Origin: Desmonostoc geniculatum HA4340-LM1
GTDB lineage: Bacteria; Cyanobacteriota; Cyanobacteriia; Cyanobacteriales; Nostocaceae
Reading direction: 5' to 3'
Length of the DNA: 55,059 nt
Assembly (NCBI GenBank): GCA_019359545.1
Contig: JAHHHB010000039.1
Span: forward strand, 1 to 55,059
Within the stretch, counting starts at the first letter, position 1; every line of letters starts with the position of its first letter. Shown here one piece after another: positions 8,467 through 18,348 of the stretch. Under the pieces are notes generated by a model. It did not search any database. It was not told the DNA's origin and was given only the letters and a program-made list of their open reading frames with translations. The position numbers and the translations under genes were made by a program.

Positions 8467-9096
8467 TTATTTACGCACACTTCCCGCTTGACAATCGCGT
8501 AACCAAGCTTTAACTCCTTGAGCGATCGCACCATTACTACTATCCCGTGGCGGGGATAGTGCTTGCTTTTCTGAATAGGAACCACTTTGAGTAAACATCA
8601 TCACTACACGCCAACCACTTTTAGTTTTAGTCAACAACAGCCAGTGAAATTCTTGTAATTCTATTGCTTTCTTACCTATGTACTGCCGCTCTAAGGTAGT
8701 AAAAAAAACTTGCTCAACTCCTGATGCAGAACTTTCAGGGGCACTTGTACTATATTCTTCAAGGTTAAGGGGCAGGGGAGTAAACTCAGGTCTTCCTGCT
8801 ACCAACATATAACTATATAAGTCACTGCTGCGGCTGCGACGGCGGGCGCGTTGACTAGCGCGGTTGGTGTAACTAGGTAAATCTTGTAATAACTGTGTAG
8901 TTAATGTTTCTAAATCTTGCTCAGAACACAAAGATTTTGCCCCAGTGTTGATGTTTCCCCTCTGTACTAGCAAAGAGGGGTTGGGAATAAAATTCTTTGC
9001 GAATGCTGAGTTAGTGAGGATGTTTGGTGTTACAAACCAGAAACCACAAACTAGGAGCCACAAGCCATAAATTTGATTTCTGACTTCTGCCTTCAT
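8467..9096 (-). CDS. Exported hypothetical protein coupled to pyrF
   Basis: The protein has 209 residues. The N-terminus looks like a signal peptide: MKAEVR, then a hydrophobic [10 protein letters not shown] segment and an AFA-K cleavage-like site near residue 34. The mature part has a basic Arg-rich loop ([13 protein letters not shown]) and a conserved C-terminus ([12 protein letters not shown]). I recognise it only as a conserved cyanobacterial protein of unknown function. Its ATG overlaps the pyrF stop codon (ATGA), so translation is probably coupled to pyrF. Its 3' end exists as a second, frameshifted copy at 7812-7965. Confidence 0.72.
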   Translation of the reverse strand: MKAEVRNQIYGLWLLVCGFWFVTPNILTNSAFAKNFIPNPSLLVQRGNINTGAKSLCSEQDLETLTTQLLQDLPSYTNRASQRARRRSRSSDLYSYMLVAGRPEFTPLPLNLEEYSTSAPESSASGVEQVFFTTLERQYIGKKAIELQEFHWLLLTKTKSGWRVVMMFTQSGSYSEKQALSPPRDSSNGAIAQGVKAWLRDCQAGSVRK

Positions 9097-9809
9097 GCGA
9101 TCGCACTCAATTCCTCACAAATTCTCTTCCAAGCTAGCTCAGGGTCAGCAGCAGTAGTGATGGGACGCCCAATCACTAGATAATCTGCCCCAGCACTGAT
9201 AGCTTGGAAAGGAGTGAGCGATCGCTTTTGATCGCCAATCTCAGCCCAAGTCGGTCTCACACCAGGACAAACTAGCAAAAAGTCATCTCCACAAGTTTGT
9301 CGTAGCTGTGCCACTTCTTGGGGCGAACACACTACCCCATCCAACCCCGACTCTTGCGCCATCAGTGCCATTTCTAAAGCGTATTCTGGCAATTCTAAGG
9401 GAATTTTCAAGTCAAATGCCAACTGCCTCGAAGAAATGCTTGTCAACAAAGTAATGGCAATTAACTTGGGTGGTTTTACACCCGCTTGTGCCGCCTCAAC
9501 TGCTGCCTTGAGAGCTTCCCTACCACACGTAGCATGAATTGTCAATAAATCCACCCCATAACGAGCTGCACTACGGCAAGCACCAGCAACGGTATTGGGG
9601 ATGTCGTCAAACTTTAAATCCAGGAAAATGCGCTTTTGCTTAGACTTGAGTATTTCCAGAATTTTCGGTCCAGTGCTGGTAAATAACTCCAAGCCTACTT
9701 TGAAGAAAGTAACATCTTCAAGTTGATCCACAAGAGCGATCGCACTTTTTGCATCTGGCACATCCAAAGCCACTATCACACGTTGTTCGGCCGATTTCCC
9801 ACTCCCCAT
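9093..9809 (-). CDS. pyrF: Orotidine-5'-phosphate decarboxylase
   Basis: The enzyme catalyses the last step of de novo UMP synthesis, decarboxylating OMP to UMP in the cytosol. It has 238 residues and is a complete TIM barrel. The signature [10 protein letters not shown] (64-73) supplies the catalytic Asp-Lys-Asp set (D64, K66, D69), with upstream D16 and K38. The phosphate-binding end is visible as [11 protein letters not shown]. The start [17 protein letters not shown] is plausible. The stop overlaps the downstream gene by four bases, and tyrS ends 14 bp upstream, so tyrS-pyrF-hypothetical probably form one transcript. Confidence 0.95.
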   Translation of the reverse strand: MGSGKSAEQRVIVALDVPDAKSAIALVDQLEDVTFFKVGLELFTSTGPKILEILKSKQKRIFLDLKFDDIPNTVAGACRSAARYGVDLLTIHATCGREALKAAVEAAQAGVKPPKLIAITLLTSISSRQLAFDLKIPLELPEYALEMALMAQESGLDGVVCSPQEVAQLRQTCGDDFLLVCPGVRPTWAEIGDQKRSLTPFQAISAGADYLVIGRPITTAADPELAWKRICEELSAIA

Positions 9810-9823
9810 TCCCTACTCCCCAT

Positions 9824-11014
9824 CTAAAGCACTAAACGCACAAACTTGTTTTTGCCAACTTGTAAAACTTTACCTTGTAAATCAGTAGCAGTAGCGAAAG
9901 TGGTATCGACATCAGAAATGCGATCGCCATTCAAACGCACTCCACCTTCTTGAATTTTCCGCTTGCCTTCCCCTGTACTTTTACACAAGCTTGTGACATT
10001 GAGAAGATAGGCTAACTTTACGGGAAATTGGGACACCCCAGCCAAAGAGAATTCTGGAACTGCTCCTTCCTTTCCGCCGCTTTCGGCAGCTTCTTTCGCT
10101 TCTTGGGCTGACGTTTCGCCGTGGTACTGTTTAACAACTTCCCATGCTAAAAGTGTTTGGCGATCGCGGGGATTTTCTGGCAATTTGTCTAAAGGTAAAT
10201 CTGTCAACAGTTCAAAATACTGCTCCAGCAGATCGTCGGAAATTCCTTGTAACTTTTGATACTTTTGTCCTGGGTGTTCTGATAACCCAATATAATTACC
10301 TAAGGACTTGGACATTTTTTGCACGCCATCTGTGCCAATCAAAATTGGCAGCAACATCCCAAATTGGGGCTTTTGACCAAAATGGCGCTGTAAATCTCTG
10401 CCCACAGCAATGTTAAATTTCTGATCGGTTCCTCCTAATTCCACATCTGCCTCAACAGCAACCGAATCAAAACCTTGCATCAACGGGTACAGGAACTCAT
10501 GGATAAAAATCGGATTCTCTTTTTTATAGCGATCGGCAAATCCCTCTTTAGCCAACATTTGCCCGACCGTCATCGTAGAAAGTAACTCCAAAATTTTCTC
10601 TAAGTTGAGCTGGGAAAGCCATTCGGAGTTATAGCGCACCTCTAACCTTCCTGGTGTGTCAAAATCCAAGATAGGACGTACTTGGTCAAGATAAGTCTGG
10701 GCATTTTGGGCTACGTCTGCTTCTGTGAGCTGACGACGCACCTCAGATTTACCAGTCGGATCGCCAATGCGTGCTGTAAAATCGCCAATAATTAGAACTG
10801 CTATATGACCAGCATCTTGAAAAGCTCGCAGTTTTCGTACTGGTATGCTATGACCTAGATGAATATCAGTACCAGTGGGGTCAATGCCCAATTTGACCCT
10901 CAAAGGTTGGTTTGTAGTTAATAAGCGCTTTTCTAGACTTTCACTGTTAACATCAACTGGTTGTGGGAATACTTCTACTACACCACGATTCACCCAATTC
11001 CTATCTGGCGTCAT
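9824..11014 (-). CDS. tyrS: Tyrosyl-tRNA synthetase
   Basis: This class I aminoacyl-tRNA synthetase charges tRNA-Tyr. With the start at the ATG at 11014 ([11 protein letters not shown]) it has 396 residues, as usual for the TyrS subtype with a KMSKS loop and C-terminal S4 domain. Visible are the HIGH-type motif HLGHS, the [16 protein letters not shown] specificity region, KMSKSLGN, and an S4 RNA-binding end ([17 protein letters not shown]). The frame is open to 11146, but the extra 44 residues are not family-like. It lies directly upstream of pyrF and diverges from the penicillin-binding protein gene. Confidence 0.94.
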   Translation of the reverse strand: MTPDRNWVNRGVVEVFPQPVDVNSESLEKRLLTTNQPLRVKLGIDPTGTDIHLGHSIPVRKLRAFQDAGHIAVLIIGDFTARIGDPTGKSEVRRQLTEADVAQNAQTYLDQVRPILDFDTPGRLEVRYNSEWLSQLNLEKILELLSTMTVGQMLAKEGFADRYKKENPIFIHEFLYPLMQGFDSVAVEADVELGGTDQKFNIAVGRDLQRHFGQKPQFGMLLPILIGTDGVQKMSKSLGNYIGLSEHPGQKYQKLQGISDDLLEQYFELLTDLPLDKLPENPRDRQTLLAWEVVKQYHGETSAQEAKEAAESGGKEGAVPEFSLAGVSQFPVKLAYLLNVTSLCKSTGEGKRKIQEGGVRLNGDRISDVDTTFATATDLQGKVLQVGKNKFVRLVL

Positions 11015-11187
11015 ACTAGAAAATCCACTGTTAGCTATGCTTTGTACACTAGAAGTTAAGTTGGTTATAAACACTTGCAATTTATCCACTTTCTCATCTG
11101 CCAAACTACTATAATTGCAAAAAATTAACCGCCTTGCTTCGCCCAATGAATTACAGTTAAATTTACAAGTGAGGAAGTGAAATCGCC

Positions 11188-13113
11188 GTGTCGTCGTCTA
11201 GGACTTTTGAAGATAAACAGCCACAGCGTCGGGCTTCATCAGGTTTTGAGTTTTTGAAAGGAGTCGGTCAGGTAACTGGCGGCACTCTTCTTTCAATCAC
11301 CATGCTGGCAAGTTCCATTGTAGCCGGAGGACTAGTTGGTTTAGCCATCAGTTTCCGTAATTTGCCAGATGTCAGACAGCTACGCAACTTCTTTCCCTCA
11401 GAAACGACTTACATTTATGACATTAAAGGTAAACTCTTAGCCAGTGTCCACGGAGAAGCCAACCGAGAAGTAGTTCCCCTAGATAGGATTTCCCCGAATC
11501 TCAAACGAGCAGTATTGGCAAGTGAAGATAGCCACTTCTACGATCACCACGGAATTAACCCTAGTGGTGTTGGACGTGCTGTAGTAGTTAACGCTGTAGC
11601 AGGTGGAGTCAAAGAGGGTGGCTCTACTGTTACCATGCAATTGGTAAAAAACCTATTTTTGACTCGCAAGCGTGCCTTTACCCGGAAGTTAGCAGAAGGT
11701 GTGCTGGCAATTCGGTTAGAGCAAATTCTCACCAAAGACCAAATTTTAGAAATGTACCTCAATCAAGTTTATTGGGGTCATAATAATTATGGTGTACAGA
11801 CGGCAGCACGCAGTTACTTTAATAAATCAGCAGAATATTTAAGCTTGGGTGAGTCGGCAATGATGGCGGGTTTGATTCAAGCACCAGAAGAATTCAGCCC
11901 CTTTGCCAGTATGAAGCTGGCAAAACAGAAACAAAAAGAAGTGCTGGGACGAATGCTGGAATTGCATTGGATTAGCCAGCAAGAGTACGACGATGCCCTC
12001 AAGCAAGAAATTAAACTTGGCAGAATCAAATCCTTTCAAGGTAGTGCCCTACCTTATATAACCAATACTGTAGCGCAGGAGTTGGCTAAGAAGTTTGGGC
12101 GTGAGGCACTACTCAAGGGCGGAATGCGGGTGCAAACTACAGTTGACGCCAATTTCCAAACGATGGCAGAGGAAACTGTCGCCAAGTGGCATAAATCACT
12201 GCTGGGGCAGGGATTATCGAAGAATCAAATCGCTTTGGTGGCAATTGATCCGCGCACACATTTTATCAAAGCACTGGTGGGTGGTGTAGATCCTAAAGTC
12301 AGTGAGTTCAATCGGGCAACTCAAGCTCAACGACAGCCTGGATCTTCTTTTAAACCCTTTGTCTATTATGCCGCTTTTGCTACTGGTAAATATGGACCAG
12401 ACACAATAGTAGTAGATTCTCCAGTCAGCTATCAAGATGGTAATGGTCGGTACTTTCCCAGAAATTATGATGGGGGTTTTAGCGGTCCTATGCCAATCCG
12501 CACAGCTTTAGCTCAGTCACGCAACATTCCCGTGATCAAACTCGGTAAGTCTATAGGGATGAATAGAGTCATAGAAACCTGCCGTACCTTGGGCATTATG
12601 AGTCCAATGGAACCTGTGACTTCACTACCTCTGGGCGCAATTGGTGTCACTCCCTTGGAAATGGCTAGTGCCTATGCTACCTTTGCTAATTATGGCTGGC
12701 AGTCGCCAACGACTGTAATTGCCCGTGTTAGTGATAGTAGTGGTAATGTATTACTAGATAATACCCCTAAACCTCAGCTAGTTCTAGACCCTTGGGCTTC
12801 GGCAGCCATTATCGATGTGATGCGAACGGTAGTTACTAGCGGTACAGGTAAAGGTGCTGCCATAGCTCGCCCCAGCGCTGGGAAAACGGGTACAACTTCC
12901 TCAGAAAAGGATATTTGGTATGTTGGCACTGTGCCACAATTAACTACTGCTGTCTGGGTGGGGAGAGACGACAACAGACAATTAGCTAGCCGTGCTACAG
13001 GCGGCGGTATGGTTGCTCCTATTTGGAAAGATTTTATGGAAAAGGCACTCAAAAATGTACCAGTAGAAAACTTCAAGTCACCTTCCAAGTTTCCTCGTCC
13101 CAAGTCACAATAA
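11188..13113 (+). CDS. Class A penicillin-binding protein (transglycosylase/transpeptidase)
   Basis: This 641-residue bifunctional enzyme polymerises glycan strands and cross-links peptidoglycan in the periplasm. A transmembrane anchor lies at about 33-56. The GT51 glycosyltransferase domain follows, with catalytic E113 in EDSHFYDH and the [12 protein letters not shown] and [10 protein letters not shown] motifs. The transpeptidase domain has SxxK (S386-K389 in PGSSFKPF), SRN and KTGT ([10 protein letters not shown]). The protein ends shortly after KTGT, so there is no C-terminal extension. The start is GTG with GAGGAAGTG upstream. It is PBP1A-like, but I do not assign one of the several Nostoc paralogues. 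Confidence 0.94.
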   Translation: MSSSRTFEDKQPQRRASSGFEFLKGVGQVTGGTLLSITMLASSIVAGGLVGLAISFRNLPDVRQLRNFFPSETTYIYDIKGKLLASVHGEANREVVPLDRISPNLKRAVLASEDSHFYDHHGINPSGVGRAVVVNAVAGGVKEGGSTVTMQLVKNLFLTRKRAFTRKLAEGVLAIRLEQILTKDQILEMYLNQVYWGHNNYGVQTAARSYFNKSAEYLSLGESAMMAGLIQAPEEFSPFASMKLAKQKQKEVLGRMLELHWISQQEYDDALKQEIKLGRIKSFQGSALPYITNTVAQELAKKFGREALLKGGMRVQTTVDANFQTMAEETVAKWHKSLLGQGLSKNQIALVAIDPRTHFIKALVGGVDPKVSEFNRATQAQRQPGSSFKPFVYYAAFATGKYGPDTIVVDSPVSYQDGNGRYFPRNYDGGFSGPMPIRTALAQSRNIPVIKLGKSIGMNRVIETCRTLGIMSPMEPVTSLPLGAIGVTPLEMASAYATFANYGWQSPTTVIARVSDSSGNVLLDNTPKPQLVLDPWASAAIIDVMRTVVTSGTGKGAAIARPSAGKTGTTSSEKDIWYVGTVPQLTTAVWVGRDDNRQLASRATGGGMVAPIWKDFMEKALKNVPVENFKSPSKFPRPKSQ

Positions 13114-13184
13114 TTTTGGATTTTAGATTCTAGATTTTGGATTGGCAATTAATCCAAAATCCCAAATTTAAAATCTAAAATTGA
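13114..13184. repeat. Fold-back ATTTTGGATTTTAGAT repeat between convergent genes
   Basis: The sequence reads ATTTTGGATTTTAGATTCTA, then TTGGCAATTAATCC, then the complementary CCAAAATCCCAAATTTAAAATC. It can fold into a long AT-rich hairpin between the ends of the PBP and DUF1825 genes. It may act as a bidirectional terminator. The same motif family recurs at about 3523, 28770-28915 and 34490. Confidence 0.55.
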
Positions 13185-13508
13185 CTAGGGCTGTTTCTCT
13201 AGCTCGGCTTTCATCCGTTCTAAAGTGAGGTGCATTTGGTCAAACATTTGTTGGGGGGTAACACCGAACTGGCCTAACTGGGTTTTCAGTTGCTCTACTG
13301 TCATTTGTGCCATGAAATCTTCTGATAGCTCGAAGCGCTTCATAAAGATGCGATACCGATCCATCATTGCTTCCATCTGCTCAATAAACAGCTTTTTGCC
13401 CTCACGGTCAAATTTACCGTAGCCGTTGCCAAGCTTGATAAGTGCTTGATAATCATCAAACAACTGCTTTGCTTCTTGCTGAACTATCTCAGAATCGAAG
13501 AATCCCAT
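13185..13508 (-). CDS. DUF1825 family protein
   Basis: The product is 107 residues, starting MGFFDSEIVQQEAKQLFDDYQ, which is the characteristic start of this cyanobacterial and plastid-lineage family. It is helical and soluble (YGKFDREGKKLFIEQMEAMMDRYRIF). The upstream in-frame codons to 13535 are not conserved; AGGGA just before the ATG at 13508 supports this start. The function is unknown. It is convergent with the penicillin-binding protein gene. Confidence 0.9.
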   Translation of the reverse strand: MGFFDSEIVQQEAKQLFDDYQALIKLGNGYGKFDREGKKLFIEQMEAMMDRYRIFMKRFELSEDFMAQMTVEQLKTQLGQFGVTPQQMFDQMHLTLERMKAELEKQP

Positions 13509-13888
13509 GTTCCCTATATAAAACTGAGCGCCCACACTCAGTAGCTTAATAGTTTGAGCCTGCCAATTTTAGATTTTAGATTTTAGATTTTAGATTTTAG
13601 ATTAAAAATTACTTGGGTACTCCTTTCCTACGGAACGCTAAGCGAACGGAGAAACAAGCTAGATGCCCCGGACTTATTAGGCAGAACAAATCCTTTCATC
13701 CCAAATTTCAAGTCCGACGCTCAAGGACTCGCTAACGTTGCGCTATCAAGCCCCTACCCAGAGTGGTCTGTTTCAATCCAAAATCACCAATTGAAAATCC
13801 AAAATTGATTGACTTCTATTTTTATTCTAGTCTACGAGAGTAATGTAGTGGACAAGCTTCGCTTTGAGTACGGTTTATTACCGAAATT
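13509..13888. repeat. Repeat-rich intergenic region with GATTTTA heptamer tandem
   Basis: Positions about 13567-13602 hold about five copies of GATTTTA, a short tandemly repeated repetitive sequence of the type known from Anabaena and Nostoc. Downstream are dispersed-repeat fragments (CTACGGAACGCTAAGCGAACGG near 13629 and CTCGCTAACGTTGCGCTATC near 13728) and another CCAAAATC cluster (13778-13806). No gene is seen. Confidence 0.6.
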
Positions 13889-14203
13889 TCAACACTTGAC
13901 TTGAGAACGTTTCCCGTCTCTAAACCCACTTAATAAAGCCGCAATACTCAAAGCTTTGGCAATTGATTTCGGATTGGCGTTTTCACCGGGTTGAATTTTC
14001 AATCTAGTAGCGCATTTCAAAGCTAGTGAATGTTGCGGGTTAAGTTTTAATGCTTGACTGATGTAAACCCTGGCCATCCCTAGTAATTTCTGTTGGAGAT
14101 GTACAAAACCTAATAAGGCGTGATAATCACTGTTATTCGGCTCTAACTTGATGGCATCGCGGAGTTCTTGTACAGCCAGCGTCCATTTGGTTGATTTACT
14201 ATC
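13889..14203 (-). pseudogene. 5'-truncated TPR protein remnant
   Basis: On the minus strand 104 codons are open from just after an in-frame TGA (14204-14206) to a TGA at 13889. The translation runs WTLAVQELRDAIKLEPNNSD ... ALLGFVHLQQK ... ARVYISQALKLNPQHSLALK, which is two tetratricopeptide repeats. It finishes with a Lys/Asn-rich tail. The only ATG is internal (14077), at the start of the second TPR, so the N-terminal part of the original gene is missing. It resembles the C-terminus of DnaJ-TPR type cyanobacterial proteins, but no J-domain remains. Confidence 0.6.
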
Positions 14204-14426
14204 TCAAGTTTCTTCTCAAACGCTAAATCCTGGGACTTTCCACCCAAAAGTCACAAAGGCAAGGTAGAGGAGTTGACTAAAATAAAATTATATGGCCACT
14301 ATTTAAGTAAAAATTTAGCAATATAGTCAGGATAGTTGCCACCATTGTATTTCTTGATTTGAAATTTGGAATTACTGATGGCTGTCTTATTGTAGGAACT
14401 GTGGTACTGGTATACTTGTTAGAAAT

Positions 14427-14801
14427 ATGTTGACTAAGCGCAAAAGCCGAAGTGTTGCCGCTGTTCTAGCTTTTTCTGGCACGCTGACAATTTCCGGATT
14501 ACATAAATTTTATCTGGGACAGCACCTATGGGGTATTTTGTACGTGTTGCTTTCCTGGACGCCTATCCCCAAGGTAGCTAGTGCCATTGAGGGAGTTTGG
14601 TATTTAGCCCAAGATGAAGAAGCTTTCGATCGCAATTTTAATCTAGGCAAGTCAGCTACGAGGAATTCACAGCGCGTGAGTAATCAAGTAGGAGCAGTTG
14701 CTGATGCAATGCGAGAATTAGATGCTCTACGCCAAGATGGACTAATCTCAGAATATGAATTTGAGCAAAAACGCCGCCAACTGTTAGACCAGATTTCCTG
14801 A
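14427..14801 (+). CDS. TM2 domain protein with C-terminal SHOCT-like motif
   Basis: The protein has 124 residues. Residues ~8-60 are a TM2 domain: a hydrophobic helix AAVLAFSGTLTISG, the conserved LHKFYLGQHLWGILYVL turn and a second helix. It is an inner-membrane protein. Residues ~97-123 (LDALRQDGLISEYEFEQKRRQLL) match the short helical SHOCT motif, which is thought to aid oligomerisation. The physiological role is unknown. It is followed 14 bp later by the helix-hairpin-helix gene, so the two probably form an operon. Confidence 0.85.
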   Translation: MLTKRKSRSVAAVLAFSGTLTISGLHKFYLGQHLWGILYVLLSWTPIPKVASAIEGVWYLAQDEEAFDRNFNLGKSATRNSQRVSNQVGAVADAMRELDALRQDGLISEYEFEQKRRQLLDQIS

Positions 14802-14815
14802 GGTGAGCGACAATC

Positions 14816-15349
14816 ATGAACAATTGGCTACCTTTAAATTTGAAGCTGCAAAAACTCCGCGCCAAGCTGCTCAACGATCCCTACTATCGCCTACAATCTG
14901 GCGAAGAAATTCAACTCGCGGCAAAATTAGGTATCCGCATTGATGCTAATCAAGCAACTGTAGATGATTGGTTACGCCTACCAGGTTTGTCAATTCACCA
15001 AGCGCGATCGCTTGTGGAACTTTCACGTTCAGGTGTGAAATTTTACTGCGTTGAAGATATCGCTGCGGCTTTGGGTATGCCTTCCCCGCGACTTGAACCA
15101 TTAAAACGTCTATTAAATTTTAGTTATTATGACCACGAATCTTTAGATCATCCTACAAATTTAGTTAATCCCAACACAGCAACAGTGGAAAATTTAGCAC
15201 AAATTCCCTTTATCGATTTGTCTTTAGCACAAGCAGTGGTGCAAAATCGTCAATCTGCTGGCCCTTATCATAATCTGGCTGACTTCCAGAAGCGGTTAGA
15301 GCTACCTGGTGATGCGATCGCTCAGCTAATGTATTTTCTTCGCTTTTAA
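14816..15349 (+). CDS. ComEA-type helix-hairpin-helix protein
   Basis: The protein has 177 residues and two helix-hairpin-helix modules. The first is around 40-70 (IDANQATVDDWLRLPGLSIHQA) and the second around 118-160 (VNPNTATVENLAQIPFIDLSLA, then AVVQNRQSAGPYHNLADFQ). The VNPNTAT ... IP/LPG pattern is typical of ComEA DNA-binding domains. There is no N-terminal signal or membrane segment, so unlike ComEA it appears cytosolic. Its function is unknown; DNA binding is inferred from the fold. It is probably co-transcribed with the TM2 gene. Confidence 0.8.
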   Translation: MNNWLPLNLKLQKLRAKLLNDPYYRLQSGEEIQLAAKLGIRIDANQATVDDWLRLPGLSIHQARSLVELSRSGVKFYCVEDIAAALGMPSPRLEPLKRLLNFSYYDHESLDHPTNLVNPNTATVENLAQIPFIDLSLAQAVVQNRQSAGPYHNLADFQKRLELPGDAIAQLMYFLRF

Positions 15350-15394
15350 CAGGCTATTTCGGCTATGCAGAACACAACTACACTTAACTTTTAT

Positions 15395-15431
15395 AAGTAG
15401 TCAGTTGTGAGAAACAAACAACTGACTACTT
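15395..15431. terminator. Bidirectional hairpin between HhH gene and lepB
   Basis: A perfect 14-bp stem, AAGTAGTCAGTTGT (15395-15408) with ACAACTGACTACTT (15418-15431), has a 9-nt loop. It lies between two convergent genes, 45 bp after one stop and 5 bp from the other. The downstream tract is A/T-rich rather than a pure T run. Confidence 0.65.
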
Positions 15432-15436
15432 ACTAA

Positions 15437-16009
15437 TTAAATAAACCCAATGCGATCGAGAGGCCAAAAGCGAAATGTTGCCCGACCAATGATATTTTTT
15501 CTGGGTAAAAAGCCCCAATAACGAGAGTCGTTACTGTCGTTGCGGTTATCTCCCATGACAAAAAATTGATCTTCTGGAACTTTCACTGGTTGAAACGGCT
15601 GATTTGCTGGTTCCGCGATGTAGTCTTCTGCTAACGATTGACCGTTGAGATAGACTTTCCCTTGAATAACACTAATTACCTCACCAGGCTGGCCAATGAC
15701 TCGTTTTATGAAGGCTTGGTCTTTGGGATATCCTCGACGTTGTAGTTCTGCGGGTGGCCCAAAAACAATAATGTCTCCAGTTATGGGGGGGTGAAAATGA
15801 TAGGAGACTTTTTCCACCACCAAGCGATCGCCTGTATGTAAGGTGGGTAACATCGAGTCAGAAGGTATGTAACGAGGTTCGGCGATAAAAGTCCGAATTA
15901 GGAGTGCCAAACATAAAGCGATCGCCACTAAAATTAGATTTTCCTGCCAACTACGCCATACTTTTAACGACGCACGCTCTTGCTTTGCATCACTTTCGTG
16001 AGGAATCAT
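15437..16009 (-). CDS. lepB: Signal peptidase I
   Basis: The enzyme cleaves signal peptides of secreted proteins at the outer face of the cytoplasmic or thylakoid membrane. It has 190 residues from the ATG at 16009 (MIPHESDAKQERA); a TTG at 16042 would add eleven residues. One transmembrane helix (NLILVAIALCLALLIRTF) is followed by catalytic Ser in IPSDSMLPTL and catalytic Lys in FIKRVIGQPGE. The box D/E motif VMGDNRNDSNDSRYWG is intact. The C-terminus WPLDRIGFI is as in other cyanobacterial LepB. It is convergent with the HhH gene. Confidence 0.94.
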   Translation of the reverse strand: MIPHESDAKQERASLKVWRSWQENLILVAIALCLALLIRTFIAEPRYIPSDSMLPTLHTGDRLVVEKVSYHFHPPITGDIIVFGPPAELQRRGYPKDQAFIKRVIGQPGEVISVIQGKVYLNGQSLAEDYIAEPANQPFQPVKVPEDQFFVMGDNRNDSNDSRYWGFLPRKNIIGRATFRFWPLDRIGFI

Positions 16010-17121
16010 AGAAATTTTTAGCCAGTTAAAGAAGTGGAACAAATACCTTGATTATTTTGGCTTCAAAGGTATACTAATAAGCAAGCTGAACTTTTCACCC
16101 ATTAATACATAGATTAAATAATACATTTATTGCATCTACCAAAGCTATGCAAAAGTGCTGAAAATAAACTATCGCTCGTTTCAAGTAACATAAGATAACG
16201 ATTAGGATTCCTAGATAATTAAAAATCCTAATTCTAATTGCTGCAATTATAAGGCAAGTTACTAGATAATTTTCAGTTTTGCTTCCTTCTGCTAAAAAAA
16301 TTAGTTGCCGACTGTAAAGCTATATAGACAGTCGGTTTTTTCTGTGAGCAGCAAAAAAATTAACTGCGTCCAGTATAATTAGTCAAGAAACATTTGATTT
16401 AAATACAATGTTTAATGTTTTAATAGTTGTGTGACAGACTATTAAGATTTTAACAAATTATTGATAAAAATGCGAATTATTTAAGTAATTTTACGGTAAC
16501 AAACCATATTAATTTGTAATATTAATGATGTATGAACCTCCTTAGTTATCAAGAAGAACGATAGCAGATAAAAAGTCAGTGGCAATTTTGACTAAAATCT
16601 CACCATTAAAAATAGAGTTAATCTGCCAATACAATTATTTTTGCTAAACGAGTAAAAAGTATCTAGATTAACGACTAAGTGCCCCTTGGCAATGAGAAAC
16701 TATATTTAAATAATTTCCGTCTAGTTGTTTGATAGAAATTATAAAGCAACATTCTCTCCGTTGAAAATTTAATTTTTTCTTAAAAAGGAAGCGATGGCAT
16801 TAGGCAGTAAAATATATTTTATCAATTTTATAACGACATAGTTGATTAGAGTCTTTTTTCAAAATACCTCACCCGTTGCTAATAGTTTTGTACATTAATT
16901 AAATAATTCACTAAACAGAATCCCTAAGTGCAGACTTTACTGCTTATAAGTGGGTTGAGATTCAACATCTAGGTTTTAGTAAAAGCTGTAGAATCTGTCT
17001 TCTCGATTCTAATGTTCAGAATTAATTATACAAAGCAATCGGTTTTTAAATATCTAAAGAATTTTGTGCTAGAACTTACTGTCATATACGTAGCTGATGG
17101 TTTGATCGTTGAAGGAGCTAT
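16010..17121. other. 1.1-kb AT-rich non-coding region
   Basis: No credible gene of more than about 20 codons is seen on either strand. The region holds the lepB promoter on the minus strand and the deacetylase promoter on the plus strand. The only strong structure is the terminator at 16308-16341, preceded by a smaller stem TTAGGATT / AATCCTAA (about 16202-16233). Confidence 0.5.
16308..16341 (+). terminator. Intrinsic terminator with no upstream gene
   Basis: The 8-bp stem CCGACTGT / ACAGTCGG (16308-16315 and 16328-16335) is followed by six T residues. No plus-strand reading frame ends upstream: lepB is on the other strand and the nearest plus-strand gene stops at 15349, before another hairpin. 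An untranslated transcript may end here. Confidence 0.7.
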
Positions 17122-18033
17122 ATGGTGGAAAATAATAAGTCGTTTTTGTGGCCAGAAGGAATATTAATTGGGCTGCTTGCCTTGGGTGGTGTTTTTAGTG
17201 TTGGTTTGATGATGCTTCTGAGACCAAATACTTCCGAAGCTCAGAGTAGACCAAATATCAATGTAAACAATGTATCTGCAAACACAGGAACTCAGCAGCG
17301 CATTGAGAAATTAAAGGGAGCGATGCTGATGAGTTGGCAACAACAGGCACAAGTAAAAGGCGTCTCCTACCCCGTACCATCACGTTTTCAAGGGGCGATA
17401 GTTAAAGCGGCAAAACTGACTCAAGCAGAGAAAGTCATCGCTCTGACTTTTGATGATGGTCCTTGGCCTCAAACTACAAAGCAAGTACTAGATATCTTAA
17501 AATCAAATAACATTAAAGGGACATTTTTTGTTGTTGGGCAAAACCTGAAAAATTATCCAGAATTAGGAAAGGAAATTGTAGCTCAAGGTCATGTAATTGC
17601 CAACCATACTTGGCATCACTGGTATCACGCCTTTAATCAACAGGCGGCTGCCTTTGAAATTGAGCGCACAACAGACTTAATTTATCAAGTTACAGGTGTT
17701 AAAACAACTTTGTTCCGGCCTCCTGGCGGTATGATGCACAACGGGCTAGTTTCTTATGCCAAAGGCCAAAAATATACCGTGGTAATGTGGTCAGCTGACT
17801 CCATAGACTACAAACTGCCAACTGTCCCAAAGTTGATTAATAATGTAATTAAAGATTCAAAGCCTGGTGGCATTGTGCTAATGCATGATGGTGGTGGTAA
17901 CCGTTCCAGAACTGTGCAAGCTTTGCCAGAAATTATTAGTAAGTTTAGAAATCAAGGCTATCGTTTTGTTACTGTTCCAGAACTTTTAGAAATTGAAGAT
18001 ACAGAGATAAAGTTGGTTGCTAACAAAAAGTAA
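17122..18033 (+). CDS. Polysaccharide deacetylase (NodB-like, CE4)
   Basis: The protein has 303 residues: a single N-terminal transmembrane anchor (~14-33), a Ser/Asn-rich linker, then a NodB homology domain. Metal-dependent catalysis is supported by TFDDGP (109-114, D111/D112), the HxxxH zinc motif NHTWHH (H162, H166), RPPGG and the late LMHDG motif. Such enzymes remove acetyl groups from peptidoglycan or exopolysaccharide outside the cell; the substrate here is not known. The ATG follows GAAGGAGCTAT, a strong ribosome-binding site. The terminator at 18146 ends its transcript. Confidence 0.92.
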   Translation: MVENNKSFLWPEGILIGLLALGGVFSVGLMMLLRPNTSEAQSRPNINVNNVSANTGTQQRIEKLKGAMLMSWQQQAQVKGVSYPVPSRFQGAIVKAAKLTQAEKVIALTFDDGPWPQTTKQVLDILKSNNIKGTFFVVGQNLKNYPELGKEIVAQGHVIANHTWHHWYHAFNQQAAAFEIERTTDLIYQVTGVKTTLFRPPGGMMHNGLVSYAKGQKYTVVMWSADSIDYKLPTVPKLINNVIKDSKPGGIVLMHDGGGNRSRTVQALPEIISKFRNQGYRFVTVPELLEIEDTEIKLVANKK

Positions 18034-18145
18034 TAATTAATAATTATAAGTTATTGGTCAATACTAAATTGACTAACAACTAGAATTATATTTTTTGGCT
18101 AAAATGCTAGATGGCAATCCTAATTGATTTCGTTGAAGTTATAAC

Positions 18146-18182
18146 AAAGATCCCCGACTTCCATAACAAGTCGGGGATCTTT
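18146..18182. terminator. Perfect bidirectional terminator hairpin
   Basis: AAAGATCCCCGACTT and its exact reverse complement flank a 7-nt loop (15-bp stem). The AAA/TTT ends give T-runs in both directions, so it can terminate the deacetylase transcript. Confidence 0.85.
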
Positions 18183-18348
18183 ATTATTTGTCAATAGACC
18201 TGCCTTGAAAATAGGGACTGGGGATTGGGGACTGGGAAAGAGATATTTTCATTCCTTCCTTGTGCTTGCGTAGCGTGCGCTTTGCGCTCACTGTGTTCAT
18301 GGAGTCTCTTGCAAAAGTCCCTAACACCCCACCCCCTCCCCTTGGTAA

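Noticed and set aside
11015..11146. 44-residue N-terminal extension of TyrS
   Set aside because: Family similarity starts at the internal ATG (11014); the extension has no conserved features.
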